From Bacteroidota bacterium (GTDB taxonomy: Bacteria > Bacteroidota > Bacteroidia > Chitinophagales > Chitinophagaceae): a stretch of DNA of 53,539 nucleotides. Below, piece after piece: positions 23,937-33,689 of this stretch. A program made the position numbers and the translations under genes. The stretch is taken from NCBI GenBank assembly GCA_026391455.1, contig JAPLEH010000032.1, forward strand, positions 1 through 53,539. Direction: 5' to 3'. The notes under the pieces were generated by a model that had not been told where the DNA came from, made no database searches, and was given only the letters and a program-made list of their open reading frames with translations. Numbering within the stretch: position 1 is the first letter of the stretch; every line of letters begins with the position of its first letter.

Positions 23937-24722
23937 ATGCTCAAATACCTCCTCTCCCTCTTTACCACCGGCATTATTACCGGACATGTATTCAGTCAGG
24001 TACCCGCCGGAGTGGCCGCTGGAATGGCGGATATGCAAAGGACACTGCAACAAAAAAATTTTACAGCTTTAGAAGCCAAAATGAAAATAATCGGTGGGAA
24101 TTGGGAAACATTGCGTGAACTTTTACCCGGTGTACAGGAGGGCGTGTTGGAGTTTGGGTATGCTGTTAGGGATACGATTTATAAAGAAATGGCCACTACG
24201 TTTAATTTTAAAGTAACCCTTATCGCAGCATTTAACCAAATTATTAATTACACGCTAAGCGAGAAAAAATACAGAAAGGTAGAGGACGATTATATACCAT
24301 ACTATGTTGTAATTGACTCTGTACGCATAGAACCGGCTTATGATTCCCTGAAAACAGCGTTCCAGCTTTTTTATGAAGAACCGCTATTGGAAGCCGATCT
24401 GTTTATGACAGACATAATTTATGGCAGAAGCTGTGGATTTGCGGGAATGCCACCCTCACAGCGGGAAACGATTGACACACTCGTAAAAAAAAGGGATCAG
24501 GCTACATTGTTGAAATGGCTCCGGTCTGCGAATACGGAAAAACAATTCTATGCAGTGGATGGGTTGTACCAATTAAAAAAAGCCGGCATACAACTTACAG
24601 AAAAAGATCTGCAGTTGATTCGCTTTGTGCTTAACAAAAAAGGATTCATACAGGTATGTTCCGGTTGTATTTTCTCCTCGCGGAAAATAAGTGAACTGGC
24701 TGAACGATTGGACTTCCGATAA
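23937..24722 (+). CDS. Secreted protein of unknown function
   Basis: 261 residues with a signal peptide (MLKYLLSLFTTGIITGHVFS|Q). The body is alpha/beta with a Cys pair in VCSGC close to the C-terminus and a single Cys in GRSCGFAG. No family recognised. The gene lies 50 bases after the DUF1349 gene and 88 bases before a MORN-like gene in the same direction, so a small cluster of exported proteins is possible. Confidence 0.65.
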   Translation: MLKYLLSLFTTGIITGHVFSQVPAGVAAGMADMQRTLQQKNFTALEAKMKIIGGNWETLRELLPGVQEGVLEFGYAVRDTIYKEMATTFNFKVTLIAAFNQIINYTLSEKKYRKVEDDYIPYYVVIDSVRIEPAYDSLKTAFQLFYEEPLLEADLFMTDIIYGRSCGFAGMPPSQRETIDTLVKKRDQATLLKWLRSANTEKQFYAVDGLYQLKKAGIQLTEKDLQLIRFVLNKKGFIQVCSGCIFSSRKISELAERLDFR

Positions 24723-24810
24723 TACAAAGCAGTATGATCTTCGCTACATTAATAAAATCAAAGCAACCTTTCATACCTTTATCACCTGCATCGGTAAAAA
24801 AGTTATAGCT

Positions 24811-25530
24811 ATGAAATTTATACTCTTACTACTTTTAGTAATCACGCAGCAGTTGCACGCACAGGATGAAGCCCTCCCCTGCGATTATAAAATAGAAAAG
24901 ATCAGCGAAGGACAGTATAAGATACAGGTATCCGGTTTTGACAGCCTGAACACCATGGAAAGCTGTTTCCTGGGCTGGATGAATACCGGCAAAGGCAAAC
25001 CCGATGGAAAACTGTTCGTATACGATGAACATGGCAACAAAAGAAGGATGGCCATTTATAAAGGAGGCATCCGTACCGGTAAACACCTCGAATGGTATGC
25101 CACCGGAGAACTGAGCGGAGAAATTGTTTGGGAAACGGATTTATACTTCCACAGCACTGATTATTATAAATCCGGTAAAATAAGAGCCCGGGCCGTAAAT
25201 GGTAACCGGGAAAATGCCGTCTATACCTCCTATTATGAAAATGGGAAGATTGAAAATGAAACCAACGAGGCACAGCGTATTGAAAGAAGTTATTACGAAA
25301 CCGGACAACTCAAAATGGAAAGGATGGAGCTCCGTCGTACCTATAAAGAATGGCATGCCAATGGCAAACTGAAAATAACCGGTTCACTTGGAGAAGGAGG
25401 CTGGACACGTACCGGCAAATGGTTGTATTACGATAAAAACGGGAAACTGATCCGGGAACTATGGTACAAAGAGGAGAACGAAAGCTGGTATGGAGGAGAG
25501 GAAGGCTTTTATAAAGAAATCAGGTTTTAA
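24811..25530 (+). CDS. Secreted MORN-like (YwqK-type) repeat protein
   Basis: 239 residues; the ATG at 24811 was chosen because it opens a signal peptide (MKFILLLLLVITQQLHAQ), whereas the longer frame hides it. The mature part carries at least five repeats of the MORN/YwqK form: GKHLEWYATGELSGEIVW, DYYKSGKIRARAV, SYYENGKIENE, SYYETGQLKMERM, EWHANGKLKITGSL and YYDKNGKLIREL. Such beta-hairpin arrays are common exported proteins in Bacteroidota; the YwqK name (antitoxin) is from databases and is not evidence of a toxin partner here. Two Cys near the N-terminus may be disulphide bonded. Confidence 0.85.
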   Translation: MKFILLLLLVITQQLHAQDEALPCDYKIEKISEGQYKIQVSGFDSLNTMESCFLGWMNTGKGKPDGKLFVYDEHGNKRRMAIYKGGIRTGKHLEWYATGELSGEIVWETDLYFHSTDYYKSGKIRARAVNGNRENAVYTSYYENGKIENETNEAQRIERSYYETGQLKMERMELRRTYKEWHANGKLKITGSLGEGGWTRTGKWLYYDKNGKLIRELWYKEENESWYGGEEGFYKEIRF

Positions 25531-25644
25531 ACCAGGCGCCTGCAGTGCGGATATGTTTTCCCAATACTGGGCCCTGTCTGCTAACTTAGTGCTACTCTTG
25601 CTTTAAACATCCGCCGCCCTGCAGTTATTTGTTTACCTTTAACT

Positions 25645-28170
25645 ATGCCTGCTAATCAATACAACATAGAAGGATTAAACAATGAGCAGGTAACAGCAGC
25701 CCGCGAAAAATTCGGGCCGAATATCCTTGCCTATAAAAAAGAGAATAGTTTGATTGATACCATCAAACGTATCGGGAAAGATCCCATGATCATTCTCTTA
25801 TTGGTGGCAGCCGCCATCTATTTTGTAAGCGGCAAAACAGGTGATGGTATTTTTCTCTCGCTCGCTATTGTATTCCAAACTTCGATCTCTTTGTTCCAAT
25901 ACTCCCGCTCCAAAAATGCGCTGGAAAAACTGAAAGATTTTTCGCAACCAAAATGTAAAGTGATCCGTAACAACCTGGTGCAGGAAATTGTAAGCGAAGA
26001 ACTGGTTGCAGGCGATACCCTGATCGTGGAGGAAGGAACTTCAGTAATGGCCGACTGTATCATTGTAAAAGCCAATGATTTCTCCATCAACGAATCAATA
26101 CTCACCGGTGAATCGATGGCGGTGACAAAGGATGCCAACACGGAAGACAACGCAATATTCCGGGGCACCACGGTCATCTCCGGTTTGGCCATTGCCACCA
26201 TTACGGCAGTGGGCAATGAGACCCGACTCGGAAAAATCGGTTCCAGCCTCGAAACAATCAAAGAAGAAAAAACACCACTGGAAATACAGATTGGAAATTT
26301 TGTAAAGAAAATGGCAATCGTTGGTGCCGTGGTATTTGTAGTTGTATGGGGTATCAATTACTGGCATACCCATCTTTTAATGCAAAGTCTTCTGCAATCA
26401 CTGACCCTGGCTATGAGTATTCTTCCGGAAGAAATCCCGGTCGCATTCACCACCTTTATGGCCCTGGGAGCATGGCGCCTGATGAAAATGGGAATTGTAG
26501 TTAAGCAAATGAAAACAGTGGAGACACTGGGCAGTGCCACCGTCATCTGCTGCGATAAAACAGGTACACTTACGGAAAACAGAATGACACTGGCTAAATT
26601 ATTTACCCTCAAAACGGGCGCGATCACTGATCCCGGTGCAGATGGAAAGGAAGAAGAAAATAAACTGATCCAATCGGCTATGTGGGCCAGCGAGCCGGTG
26701 CCTTTCGACCCCATGGAATCGGCCTTACACCAGGCCTATACGGATTCTCAAAAAGAAGATCAGCGACCCTTGTACAAACTGGTTAAAGAATATCCGTTGA
26801 GCGGCCATCCCCCGATGATGACACATGTATTTGAAAACAAAAACGGAGACACCATCATTGCAACCAAAGGAGCACCGGAAGCAATTATGAATGTGTCTGC
26901 ACTCAGCGAAACTGAAAAGACTGCAATAAAAAAAGCGATTCAAACACTGGCTGCCGATGGCTACCGGCTGCTGGGTGTTGGGCTGTCAACATTCAAAGGA
27001 ACCGTGTACCCGGAAACACAACAGGAACTACCCTTTGAATTGAAAGGGATTGTTGCCTTCTATGATCCACCCAAGAAAAATATCCGCGAGGTACTGGAAG
27101 GTTTTTACAAAGCGGGGATTTCAGTCAAAATCATCACCGGCGATAATACAGCCACTACCACGGCTATTGCCAAACAAATAGGCTTTAACGGTTACGAAAA
27201 AAGTATCACAGGTGCAGAATTGATGAAACTGAATGAAAATGAGTTAAATGATTGTGTGATGAACACTGCTATTTTTTCGCGCATGTTTCCAGATGCTAAA
27301 CTTAAAATTATTGCAGCTTTAAAATCGAATAACCAGATTGTGGCCATGACCGGTGATGGAGTGAATGACGGCCCCGCCCTGAAAGCAGCCCATATTGGCA
27401 TTGCCATGGGTAAAAAAGGTACAGAAATCGCGAAGCAGGCCGCTTCACTGATTTTACTGGAAGACGATCTTTCTAAAATGGTGGATGCAGTGGCTATGGG
27501 CCGAAAGATTTACGCAAACCTGAAAAAAGCTATTCAATATATCATTTCCATTCACATTCCCATCATACTCACCGTGCTGGCACCACTGGCATTGGGATGG
27601 ATATATCCTAATATTTTTTCGCCGGTGCATGTCATCTTCTTAGAGATCATTATGGGACCCACCTGTTCGATTATTTATGAAAATGAACCGATGGAAAAAA
27701 ACACAATGTCGCAAAAACCCAAAGCACTGACCACCACTTTCTTTAACTGGAAAGAATTATCCGTGAGTATTGTTCAGGGATTAGCTATTACTGCAGGTAC
27801 GCTGTTCATTTATCAATACTCGGTACAAAACGGATACGGTGAAGCGCTTACCCGTACCATGACCTTTACCGTTTTAATTGCCGCCAATATCCTGCTGACT
27901 TTAATCAACCGGTCTTTCTTTTATTCCATATTTACCACACTGCGATATAAAAACAGGATGGTGTGGTACATCATTCTTCTTACGATTGCCGCTACGGCAC
28001 TCCTGCTTTTTGTAGCACCTCTTACTGCCTTTTTTGAATTTGAACAATTAACCACCCGCCAGTTACTGATTTCCATTGCCACAGGATCCTTGTCCGTTAT
28101 TTGGTATGAAGGAATAAAATGGGTGAAGCGGTACCGTCAGCGCAAACAGGTTCTTCCGTTCAGTGCCTGA
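25645..28170 (+). CDS. Cation-translocating P-type ATPase
   Basis: 841 residues, about eight to ten membrane helices. TGES actuator motif (ILTGESMAV), SILPEEIPVAF in M4, the phosphorylated D304 in DKTGTLTEN, KGAPE nucleotide-binding motif near 408 and GDGVNDGPALK near 570. The overall plan is that of P2-type Ca2+/Na+ pumps, but the usual M4 PEGLP is PEEIP and the M6 NxxTD calcium motif is replaced by FLEIIMGPTCSIIYENEP, so the ion cannot be assigned. TACCTTTA three bases before the ATG is close to the -7 consensus. Probably monocistronic. Confidence 0.9.
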   Translation: MPANQYNIEGLNNEQVTAAREKFGPNILAYKKENSLIDTIKRIGKDPMIILLLVAAAIYFVSGKTGDGIFLSLAIVFQTSISLFQYSRSKNALEKLKDFSQPKCKVIRNNLVQEIVSEELVAGDTLIVEEGTSVMADCIIVKANDFSINESILTGESMAVTKDANTEDNAIFRGTTVISGLAIATITAVGNETRLGKIGSSLETIKEEKTPLEIQIGNFVKKMAIVGAVVFVVVWGINYWHTHLLMQSLLQSLTLAMSILPEEIPVAFTTFMALGAWRLMKMGIVVKQMKTVETLGSATVICCDKTGTLTENRMTLAKLFTLKTGAITDPGADGKEEENKLIQSAMWASEPVPFDPMESALHQAYTDSQKEDQRPLYKLVKEYPLSGHPPMMTHVFENKNGDTIIATKGAPEAIMNVSALSETEKTAIKKAIQTLAADGYRLLGVGLSTFKGTVYPETQQELPFELKGIVAFYDPPKKNIREVLEGFYKAGISVKIITGDNTATTTAIAKQIGFNGYEKSITGAELMKLNENELNDCVMNTAIFSRMFPDAKLKIIAALKSNNQIVAMTGDGVNDGPALKAAHIGIAMGKKGTEIAKQAASLILLEDDLSKMVDAVAMGRKIYANLKKAIQYIISIHIPIILTVLAPLALGWIYPNIFSPVHVIFLEIIMGPTCSIIYENEPMEKNTMSQKPKALTTTFFNWKELSVSIVQGLAITAGTLFIYQYSVQNGYGEALTRTMTFTVLIAANILLTLINRSFFYSIFTTLRYKNRMVWYIILLTIAATALLLFVAPLTAFFEFEQLTTRQLLISIATGSLSVIWYEGIKWVKRYRQRKQVLPFSA

Positions 28171-28523
28171 TTTTCTTTATAGTTACTGGCCACGAAACCT
28201 GCATCCATCACCCAACCAGATAACGAATCTGGTCAATGTGAAAATAATATTGATCTCCCGGATCATTTGCTGCACCTTATTGTGGAGAGATCAGATACCA
28301 GTCTGGAATTATATGTACCTCACCCGGAAAAGAATTGACCATCATTGCGCGTCCAAAGGGTTTTCACCTGATGTCGCTTTATAAAAAAAACCGGCGAAGA
28401 CAAGAAATCAATTCTTTTCACCATACGAAAAAATCAAAAAGAAAAATGTATCCGATTTTTCACTAAATTTCTGAAAGAAAAAATTCATTGCGGAATAAAG
28501 ATCATACGGTCCGGAATTCATTT
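28171..28523. other. Intergenic stretch, nothing recognised
   Basis: A 350-base gap between the ATPase and DUF1801 genes. The only open frame of note (28163-28384) has no protein-like composition. A-rich stretches near 28380 and 28430 but no clear terminator or promoter. Confidence 0.35.
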
Positions 28524-28916
28524 ATGGAAAAAACGATTCTTACATACAACAATCAACAGACAACCGATGACAAAGCCATTTGTGACCAACTGGCTGAGAT
28601 CATCCAGGGTGCATTACCCACCGCAGAAAGCATGGTCTGGCATGCACACCCTGTATGGTTTCTGGATGGAAATCCGATCGTAGGCTACAGCAAACAAAAA
28701 CCCGGCATCCGGCTGATGTTCTGGAGCGGTGCTGATTTTGAAGAAAATGGTTTGCCGGTATTGGGAAAAAAATTCAAAGATGCTTCCGTGTACTATACCT
28801 CCGCTGAAGAAATAAATACCAAAGACCTGAAGCGCTGGCTTCGCAAAGCGAAGAGCATCCAATGGGACTACAAAAACATCGTAAAAAGAAAAGGCAAATT
28901 AGTAAGATTGAAATAA
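28524..28916 (+). CDS. DUF1801-family protein
   Basis: 130 residues; the ATG at 28524 gives the conserved beginning. Family features are [39 protein letters not shown] followed by [14 protein letters not shown] and a basic end. DUF1801 proteins are small cytosolic proteins with an iron-sulphur-frataxin-like (YdhG) fold and unknown function. It is followed 25 bases later by a DUF2200 gene and then an oxidoreductase gene, probably one transcript. Confidence 0.85.
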   Translation: MEKTILTYNNQQTTDDKAICDQLAEIIQGALPTAESMVWHAHPVWFLDGNPIVGYSKQKPGIRLMFWSGADFEENGLPVLGKKFKDASVYYTSAEEINTKDLKRWLRKAKSIQWDYKNIVKRKGKLVRLK

Positions 28917-28941
28917 ATTGCCATTTATAAACAACCCATTT

Positions 28942-29307
28942 ATGCCTGCTACGGCCCATCATGATGAACGTATTGCCAAGATGACCTTTGCATCGGTATA
29001 TCCGTATTACCTGTTAAAAGTGGAAAAAAAAGGGCGTACCAAAGCAGAATTACACCAGGTAATCAACTGGCTGACCGGCATTTCGGAAAAAAAATTGCAG
29101 CAACTCATTGAGAAGAAAGCAACATTCGAACAATTTTTCAAAGCGGCCACAATTCATCCGCATGCATCACTCATTACCGGAGTGATATGCGGGTACCGTG
29201 TGGAAGAAATTGAAAATCCATTGACACAACAGGTACGTTGGCTCGACAAACTGGTGGATGAATTAGCGAAAGGAAAGGCGATAGAAAAAATACTGCGTAC
29301 CAAATAA
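28942..29307 (+). CDS. DUF2200-family protein
   Basis: 121 residues starting at the ATG at 28942 ([14 protein letters not shown]). The conserved [33 protein letters not shown] and [30 protein letters not shown] are the DUF2200 signatures, and the length is normal. A TTG at 28918 in frame is less likely. The function is unknown. It ends 8 bases before the FAD oxidoreductase start. Confidence 0.88.
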   Translation: MPATAHHDERIAKMTFASVYPYYLLKVEKKGRTKAELHQVINWLTGISEKKLQQLIEKKATFEQFFKAATIHPHASLITGVICGYRVEEIENPLTQQVRWLDKLVDELAKGKAIEKILRTK

Positions 29308-29315
29308 AAATAAGA

Positions 29316-30506
29316 ATGACTCATTTTGACAGCATCATGATAGGTAAAGGGCTGGTGGGCGCTGCCGCCGCCAAATATCTCTGTTCACTTCAGCAAAAAG
29401 TGGCGGTTATAGGACCAGACGAGCCGCAGGAAAATGACTCTTTTCTGGTTTATGCCAGTCATTACGATCAGGCCCGGGTACAACGTATCATTGGCAAAGA
29501 TGCCAACTGGACCCGATTGAATGCATATGCAACAGCCCAATATCCGTCTATACAAGCACAAAGCGGCATTCACTTACATACAGGGGTCGGCTGTTTATAT
29601 ATGAATCCCTATGGGAAAGATAGCTATCTCACCAACTTGCCTGCATTGGCCGATGAATTCGGAATAAACACGGAACAGTATACATTGGACAAAACCACCA
29701 CCATAAAAGGCTTTACGTTTCCGGCCGGTTCAGCAGGCATGTTTGAATCGGCCCCTTCCGGGTATATCAATCCGAGAATGCTGCTGCAGGCACAATTAAA
29801 ATTATTTGCAGCGCAACATGGCACTCATATCACTGATACCGTTACACGACTGGTGCCACAGGGTGAAAATCAATTTACCATCTATACACATAGTGGCCAA
29901 AGCTATTCTGCGGCTAATGTAGTGGTGGCTACCGGTTCATTTATGAATTACCTGGATGTGCTGCCCCAAAAAATTTCGCTGCAAACCAAAAGTGAAGTGG
30001 TATTGCTGGCCAGCGTTGCTCCAACTATATTGCCACAATTTGCAACACTTCCTTCCTTATTGTATGAACTGGATGAAGATGGTTTGGAAGGCATCTACCT
30101 GCTTCCTCCTGTACAATACCCCGACGGCCATTATTACATAAAGATCGGGGCTAATACTCCTATGGATATTTTCTTTACAGAACTGGCATCGATACAGGAT
30201 TGGTTTCTCCATGCAGACATATCCGCCTATACAGAGCCATTACTACGGGCATTGAAAAAACTATTGCCTGCATTACCGGATGATAAAATAATGACTAAAA
30301 AATGTATCATCAGCCGTACCCCACATGGAAGGCCCTATATCAGTGAAACTACCACAAAAGGTCTTTACATTGCCGGCGGATGCAATGGGTATTCTGCCAT
30401 GTGCTCCGATGCAATGGGATATGTGGCTTCACAACTGGTACATACGGGTCATTTACCCGATGGTTATGCCCCGGATGCTTTTGACATTGTATATGACCCT
30501 GTATAA
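29316..30506 (+). CDS. FAD-dependent oxidoreductase (DAO family)
   Basis: 396 residues. The N-terminal Rossmann motif SIMIGKGLVGAAAAKYL (GxGxxGAA) binds FAD, and the second dinucleotide-associated strand SAANVVVATGSFMN follows at about 195. Near the C-terminus SRTPHGRPYISETTTKGLYIAGGCNGYSAMCSD gives the FAD-ribityl contact segment (GLYIAGGCNG). It resembles sarcosine/N-methyl amino acid oxidase-like enzymes, but the Cys that carries covalent flavin in MSOX cannot be identified with confidence. Substrate unknown. Likely cytosolic and cotranscribed with the DUF1801-DUF2200 pair. Confidence 0.85.
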   Translation: MTHFDSIMIGKGLVGAAAAKYLCSLQQKVAVIGPDEPQENDSFLVYASHYDQARVQRIIGKDANWTRLNAYATAQYPSIQAQSGIHLHTGVGCLYMNPYGKDSYLTNLPALADEFGINTEQYTLDKTTTIKGFTFPAGSAGMFESAPSGYINPRMLLQAQLKLFAAQHGTHITDTVTRLVPQGENQFTIYTHSGQSYSAANVVVATGSFMNYLDVLPQKISLQTKSEVVLLASVAPTILPQFATLPSLLYELDEDGLEGIYLLPPVQYPDGHYYIKIGANTPMDIFFTELASIQDWFLHADISAYTEPLLRALKKLLPALPDDKIMTKKCIISRTPHGRPYISETTTKGLYIAGGCNGYSAMCSDAMGYVASQLVHTGHLPDGYAPDAFDIVYDPV

Positions 30507-30590
30507 GATTTTTTTATGCGGCAAATGAATGAATGTGCTGCACATTGCTTTGGTATTATTAATTAAACACCGCGTGCCGCAACTACTACT

Positions 30591-31310
30591 ATGCTACTCA
30601 TTACCTGGAACTGCAATATGGCTTTCCGGAAAAAAGCAGACACCGTTCTTGCTTACGATCCGGACCTGCTGATCATCCAGGAATGTGAACACCCGGATAA
30701 GATCAATTTTCAGCAACACCGTTCTGTGCCCACTTCTGTAATCTGGATCGGCGATAATGCCAATAAAGGCCTTGGCGTTTTTGCCTATCATGGGTTTCAG
30801 CTTACACTGCACCAATCACATAATCCGGCACTAAAACTCATTGCACCCGTAATAGTTCAATCAGCCACCGAAGATTTTCTTTTATATGCCATTTGGGCAA
30901 ATAATCCGGCGGACAAAGATGGCCCCTATGTAACGCAAATATGGAAAGCGTTGGCACATTATCAACGCTTAATCCGAAAAACGAAAACCATTCTGGCAGG
31001 CGACTTCAACAGCAATACCATTTGGGATAAACCCCGCCGCGAAGGCAATCATACCACTGTAGTGCAGCAGCTCGCCAAAAAAGGGATACACAGCACGTAT
31101 CATCATTTTTTTAATCAGGAACAGGGGAAAGAAAAACATGCTACGCAATACATGTACCGGAAACAACATTTAGCTTACCATCTTGATTATTGTTTTGTGT
31201 CGTCTGATTACCTGCAGCGGTTGCAATCGGTAGAGATTGGCGATCCTTCCTTTTGGCTGAGATATAGCGACCATAGCCCGGTGATCGTAAAATTGAATAG
31301 AGAATCATGA
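30591..31310 (+). CDS. Endonuclease/exonuclease/phosphatase-family protein
   Basis: 239 residues. EEP fold motifs: ITWNCN at the start, DLLIIQECEHPD (metal-binding Glu), the AGDFNSN active site near 140, LDYCFVSSDYL, and YSDHSPVIV with the catalytic Asp-His at the end. The C-terminal SDHSP and DFN motifs together identify the family. Whether it acts on DNA, phosphoinositides or another phosphodiester is not visible. No signal peptide, so it is cytosolic. Confidence 0.88.
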   Translation: MLLITWNCNMAFRKKADTVLAYDPDLLIIQECEHPDKINFQQHRSVPTSVIWIGDNANKGLGVFAYHGFQLTLHQSHNPALKLIAPVIVQSATEDFLLYAIWANNPADKDGPYVTQIWKALAHYQRLIRKTKTILAGDFNSNTIWDKPRREGNHTTVVQQLAKKGIHSTYHHFFNQEQGKEKHATQYMYRKQHLAYHLDYCFVSSDYLQRLQSVEIGDPSFWLRYSDHSPVIVKLNRES

Positions 31311-31419
31311 AGAACCATATCATCCTTGCCTCTTTCAGCAGCCCTTAACGTTGCACATGTTCTATTTTCAATTTCACTGTATCTTGCACCACTAATTAAT
31401 TTTTTTCTAACCGTTTCAC

Positions 31420-32298
31420 ATGTCGTTCACGCTATCCGGATATTCAACTGCTTTATTCTCCACCTGGTATTTTATAGAAGAACTTGGTTTGCTCTTCGAT
31501 GCAGGTGATGGGGTTATATCTTCCCTGCTGCAAAAAAGCCGGAAGGTCAACCAGGTATTTATTTCCCATGCAGACCGGGATCACCTGACCGGATTGTTTC
31601 AGTTCAACCAGTTGAATGCTCGGAAAGGCTTACCGGAAATCTATTATCCGGCCGATTGCGGTTCATTTCCTGCGTTGGAAAATTTTACCAAACAGTTTGA
31701 CCCGCAGGTGAGTGGCACACTATGGAAGCCGGTTCAAAGTGGTGATTGTATTTCGATTCGTAAAGACCTGGAAATCCACGCCTTTGCCAATAATCATGTG
31801 CCGGCAAAACCTGGCCAGACAAAAAGTCTCAGCTATAAAGTGGTGCAGGTACGTACCAAACTCAAAGCCGAATTTGCTGCACTTTCCGGAAATGAAATAA
31901 AACAACTGATTGCCGAAAAAGGAAAAGACTTTGTGTCAGAAGAAATAAGAAATACGGTGCTCAGTTATTCCGGCGACACCCCGGTGGATGAATATCAAAA
32001 ATGGGACAACTCCGCCATCCTGATTCATGAAGCTACATTTCTGCACAAAGAGGAAGAAGTAGCCAAAGAGGCGCACGGCAACAAACACAGCACCCTGGAA
32101 GAAGTGATGCAAATGGTAAGTGAGATTAATGTCGGAAAGCTGGTGCTTGGCCATTTTTCATCCCGCTATTCAGCACAACAGATCCGGGAAGCCATACAGC
32201 ATTATTATCATTTATACCAGTTGCAGATACCTGTATATGGTGTGCTGCCGGGGCAAACGGTAATGAATATCCTGCAAACAGATCCGTTATGCGGGTAA
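31420..32298 (+). CDS. Metallo-beta-lactamase-fold hydrolase (RNase Z-like)
   Basis: 292 residues. RNase Z-like order of motifs: LLFDAGDG, then S49-H50-A-D52-R-D54-H55-L-T-G-L, a YSGDTPV strand (metal ligand Asp) and a late H in LVLGHFSSRY. LIHEATFLHKE and HSTLEEVMQ match RNase Z-like enzymes. The standard HxHxDH motif is HxDxDH here, with Asp in place of the second His. That may alter metal binding. The substrate is not evident; a tRNA 3' processing role is plausible only by similarity. Confidence 0.82.
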   Translation: MSFTLSGYSTALFSTWYFIEELGLLFDAGDGVISSLLQKSRKVNQVFISHADRDHLTGLFQFNQLNARKGLPEIYYPADCGSFPALENFTKQFDPQVSGTLWKPVQSGDCISIRKDLEIHAFANNHVPAKPGQTKSLSYKVVQVRTKLKAEFAALSGNEIKQLIAEKGKDFVSEEIRNTVLSYSGDTPVDEYQKWDNSAILIHEATFLHKEEEVAKEAHGNKHSTLEEVMQMVSEINVGKLVLGHFSSRYSAQQIREAIQHYYHLYQLQIPVYGVLPGQTVMNILQTDPLCG

Positions 32299-32385
32299 TA
32301 TTTTTTGTTAGCACCAGATAGGTTTGACCCGGAAACAAAATATTAACTTTATTGTTATATCCCACAATACTATTATTTTAAATTT

Positions 32386-33102
32386 ATGACAGACGCCATC
32401 ATTGCATTGATCTCCCTGATCGCACTCGAAGTCATTTTGGGTATTGACAATATCATTTTTATCTCCATTCTGTCGGATCGGTTACCCGATCACCAGCGAA
32501 ACAAACTCCGGCTATGGGGTCTGGGGCTGGCCATGGTCATGCGGCTGGTCTTACTGGCCTTTATTTCCTGGATTCTACGACTTGATAAGACGCTTTTTAC
32601 CATTGCCGATATTCCCTTTTCCGGAAAAGGGATCATTTTATTGCTGGGAGGCCTGTTCCTGATCTGGAAAAGCACCAAAGAGATCTATCATAAAACGGAG
32701 ATGGCCAATGCGGGTCCGGCAGCCACATCCAAAAAAGCCAGTTTCGGTAAAATATTATCAGAAGTGATTCTGCTCGATCTGGTATTTTCCGTTGATTCAA
32801 TTATTACTGCCGTAGGCATGGTGCAGGAATTGTGGGTGATGTATACGGCGGTGATAGTAACCGTGATCATTATGCTGATCGCCTCTGCGCCAATCAGTGC
32901 GTTTATCCGCAAGCATCCCTCATTTAAAATTCTGGCGCTTTGTTTTCTGATGATGATCGGCGTATCCCTGATTGCCGAAGGTCTGCGTTTTCACATTCCC
33001 AAAGGCTATATCTATTTCTCCATGGGCTTTGCATTCCTGGTGGATGTAATACAAATGAAAATACTAACTCCAAAAACTAAAACGGAGGATACTCCAACCT
33101 GA
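32386..33102 (+). CDS. TerC-family membrane protein
   Basis: 238 residues, about seven membrane helices. LEVILGIDNIIFISILSDRLP and LLDLVFSVDSIITAVGM are the paired acidic helix motifs of TerC proteins, whose Asp residues lie in the membrane and are thought to take part in metal (manganese) export or tellurite resistance. Length is normal. It is followed 4 bases later by an HD-domain gene, so the pair is probably translated from one message. Confidence 0.93.
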   Translation: MTDAIIALISLIALEVILGIDNIIFISILSDRLPDHQRNKLRLWGLGLAMVMRLVLLAFISWILRLDKTLFTIADIPFSGKGIILLLGGLFLIWKSTKEIYHKTEMANAGPAATSKKASFGKILSEVILLDLVFSVDSIITAVGMVQELWVMYTAVIVTVIIMLIASAPISAFIRKHPSFKILALCFLMMIGVSLIAEGLRFHIPKGYIYFSMGFAFLVDVIQMKILTPKTKTEDTPT

Positions 33103-33106
33103 TACT

Positions 33107-33658
33107 ATGTTTGACAGTGAAGTAAAGCCATCCCTCCACCCTAACTTCGCTTCGCCGCTGATTGTGAGGGCTATGGAATATGCAGTAGATTGTCATATCA
33201 CTACCAATCACCGCTACGACGGCCAGCCATACTTTATACACCTGCAAATGGTGTATGATTTTGGATGCCGTTTTCATTCTTTACTCCCTACTGATCAGGT
33301 AGAGATTGCATTGGCCGGCTGCTGGGTACACGATACCATCGAAGATTGCCGGCAGACGTATAATGATGTGAAGAAACATTGCGGTGAAACCGTAGCAGAG
33401 ATCGCCTATGCGCTTACCAATGAAAAAGGACGCAACCGCAAGGAAAGGGCCAACGATAAATACTATGATGGTATCCGGCAAACGCCCGGTGCCATATTTG
33501 TAAAATTATGCGACCGGCTTGCCAATGTCCAATATTCCCTGCAGAAGAGTAGCACCATGAAGGCGGTGTACAAAAAAGAACTTGATGATTTTGTTAATCG
33601 CTTATGGGATGATGCCTACGCCCCCATGTTCGGGGAACTGAAAGCACTGCTGGCCTGA
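33107..33658 (+). CDS. HD-domain phosphohydrolase related to RelA/SpoT HD domain
   Basis: 183 residues. HD superfamily ligands are H45 (YDGQPYFIHLQMV), H75-D76 (WVHDTIEDC) and D136 (VKLCDRLANV), in the spacing and sequence context of the (p)ppGpp hydrolase half of RelA/SpoT and of stand-alone MESH1-like enzymes. No synthetase domain. It may hydrolyse ppGpp or another nucleotide; this is inferred from motif similarity. The coupling to terC is unexplained. Confidence 0.8.
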   Translation: MFDSEVKPSLHPNFASPLIVRAMEYAVDCHITTNHRYDGQPYFIHLQMVYDFGCRFHSLLPTDQVEIALAGCWVHDTIEDCRQTYNDVKKHCGETVAEIAYALTNEKGRNRKERANDKYYDGIRQTPGAIFVKLCDRLANVQYSLQKSSTMKAVYKKELDDFVNRLWDDAYAPMFGELKALLA

Positions 33659-33689
33659 TCGGTCATTTGGGGCAGAAGATTGTGCTGAT

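Noticed and set aside
28163-28384. A 73-residue open frame after the P-type ATPase
   Set aside because: Unusual composition, overlaps the ATPase stop, no start context or homology visible.
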